33,000 nucleotides of DNA from Methanofollis sp. GTDB lineage: Archaea; Halobacteriota; Methanomicrobia; Methanomicrobiales; Methanofollaceae. Under the pieces are notes generated by a model. That model was not told the DNA's origin. It did not search any database and was given only the letters and a program-made list of their open reading frames with translations. Numbering within the stretch: the first letter of the stretch is position 1; each line of letters opens with the position of its first letter. Below are positions 32,372-33,000 of this stretch, in pieces. The translations under genes were made by a program, and so were the position numbers. The DNA lies in contig NZ_JAQVNX010000017.1 in assembly GCF_028702905.1 (NCBI RefSeq), positions 1 to 33,000 on the forward strand. The letters are read 5' to 3'.

Positions 32372-33000
32372 TTATTCTCGAAGGCACGTTTTGATCCAAT
32401 TATTTAAGACTTCCAATTGTTCTGAGGTATGAAACCAGTGTTCCCCATTTTTCATAATAGTTAGATTGCAATGAAAACGTTGCACAAATTTTTCTACAAC
32501 AGTACGATCTGTAAGTTCGTCATGCTCGCCATACAATATTGCTGTTGGAACCTCCCATTGTGTAATCGGGTGATTTTGAGCATAGAGGAGATATTCCCAC
32601 GAAAGAGTTTGTCCAGAGGAAGTGGGGATAATACGTTCACGCTCAAGCTGTGTTTCCGATACATTTGCCCGGAGCATCATAGTGGAAATAAGTTGTTTCA
32701 TATCAAGAATAGGGGAAACAAAAAGGCTTTTTTCCAGCAGTTCATTTTCAAAACTCAATATACTGAACCATGCACCAATGCTGTTAGCAAACAGAGAAAT
32801 GTGTGTCCACTGGCCTTTGATATAGTCCATAACAGACACGAGTTCTGGCACGACGTGCCACGGGTCAAATGAATCTGTTTCTCTTTTGCGTTCTCCATGT
32901 TCGGGCAAGTCGATACTCAAAACTTGCCACGCATAATGACTGGCTATATGAGCAAACGCTTCCGCTTCTTCTTTACGCCCGGACTGTCCGTGTATGTATA
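32372..33000 (-). CDS. Alpha/beta hydrolase, N-terminus outside the window
   Basis: At least 209 residues of an alpha/beta hydrolase whose start lies beyond base 33000. The frame is open to the edge, beginning YIHGQSGRKEEAEAFA. IHGQSGR fits the oxyanion-hole HG segment, and FANSIGAWF is the nucleophile elbow with serine (the usual first glycine is alanine). AILYGEHDELTD supplies the acid, and KNGEHWFHT the histidine. The short lid and final helix (LEVLNNWIKTCLRE) suit a small esterase or lysophospholipase-like enzyme; the substrate is unknown. The sequence is AT-rich compared with its neighbours, suggesting acquisition by transfer. Confidence 0.82.
   Translation of the reverse strand, partial: YIHGQSGRKEEAEAFAHIASHYAWQVLSIDLPEHGERKRETDSFDPWHVVPELVSVMDYIKGQWTHISLFANSIGAWFSILSFENELLEKSLFVSPILDMKQLISTMMLRANVSETQLERERIIPTSSGQTLSWEYLLYAQNHPITQWEVPTAILYGEHDELTDRTVVEKFVQRFHCNLTIMKNGEHWFHTSEQLEVLNNWIKTCLRE

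Overview
The window looks like a piece of a methanogenic archaeal chromosome, most likely Methanomicrobiales (Methanofollis/Methanoculleus-like). This is an inference from four things: GC-rich coding sequence with archaeal TATA/BRE promoters and GGAGG/GGTGAT ribosome sites; a methanogen dihydropteroate-synthase-like protein; an archaeal FAD synthase of the RibL type; and PEGA-repeat and N-glycosylation-rich secreted proteins. I saw no rRNA, tRNA, CRISPR array or intact insertion sequence.

Layout. 1-5.8 kb is a conserved housekeeping block: a membrane protein, a PHP-phosphoesterase/truA pair on the minus strand, a DHPS-like protein, a JAMM (MPN) metalloprotease overlapping ribL, and two tandem small multidrug-export-family membrane proteins. 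5.8-7.5 kb holds a secreted sequon-rich protein and then about 0.9 kb of non-coding DNA packed with GC-rich hairpins. 7.5-10.2 kb holds a DUF5654-like membrane protein diverging from an ABC-type ATPase plus a TOPRIM-like nuclease candidate (a plausible two-gene defence module) and a MerR-like/coiled-coil protein. 10.2-15.6 kb holds a three-PEGA-repeat surface protein, a methyltransferase-like protein, rlmH, an Hsp20-like protein, a small zinc protein and a divergent glutamine synthetase.

15.7-16.2 kb is a decayed erythromycin-esterase-family gene. 16.4-26.9 kb is an AT-rich four-gene operon on the minus strand, clearly foreign in base composition. It encodes a 532-aa protein with a CoiA-like zinc module, an 836-aa coiled-coil protein ending in a degenerate AAA-like domain, a 346-aa unknown protein and a 1771-aa DEAH helicase with a DUF1998 zinc-cysteine C-terminus. 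The genes overlap or nearly abut, so they are probably made together. The giant helicase resembles DruE of Druantia-type anti-phage systems, but no DUF4338 DruA, DruH or DNA methyltransferase is present. This is the best candidate for an undescribed or divergent defence system in the window.

27.3-33 kb holds a yeast-type cytosine deaminase, two tandem 490-aa secreted paralogues from a recent duplication, a 0.7-kb gene-poor stretch, an orphan Imm5-like immunity protein, and an AT-rich alpha/beta hydrolase cut by the window edge.
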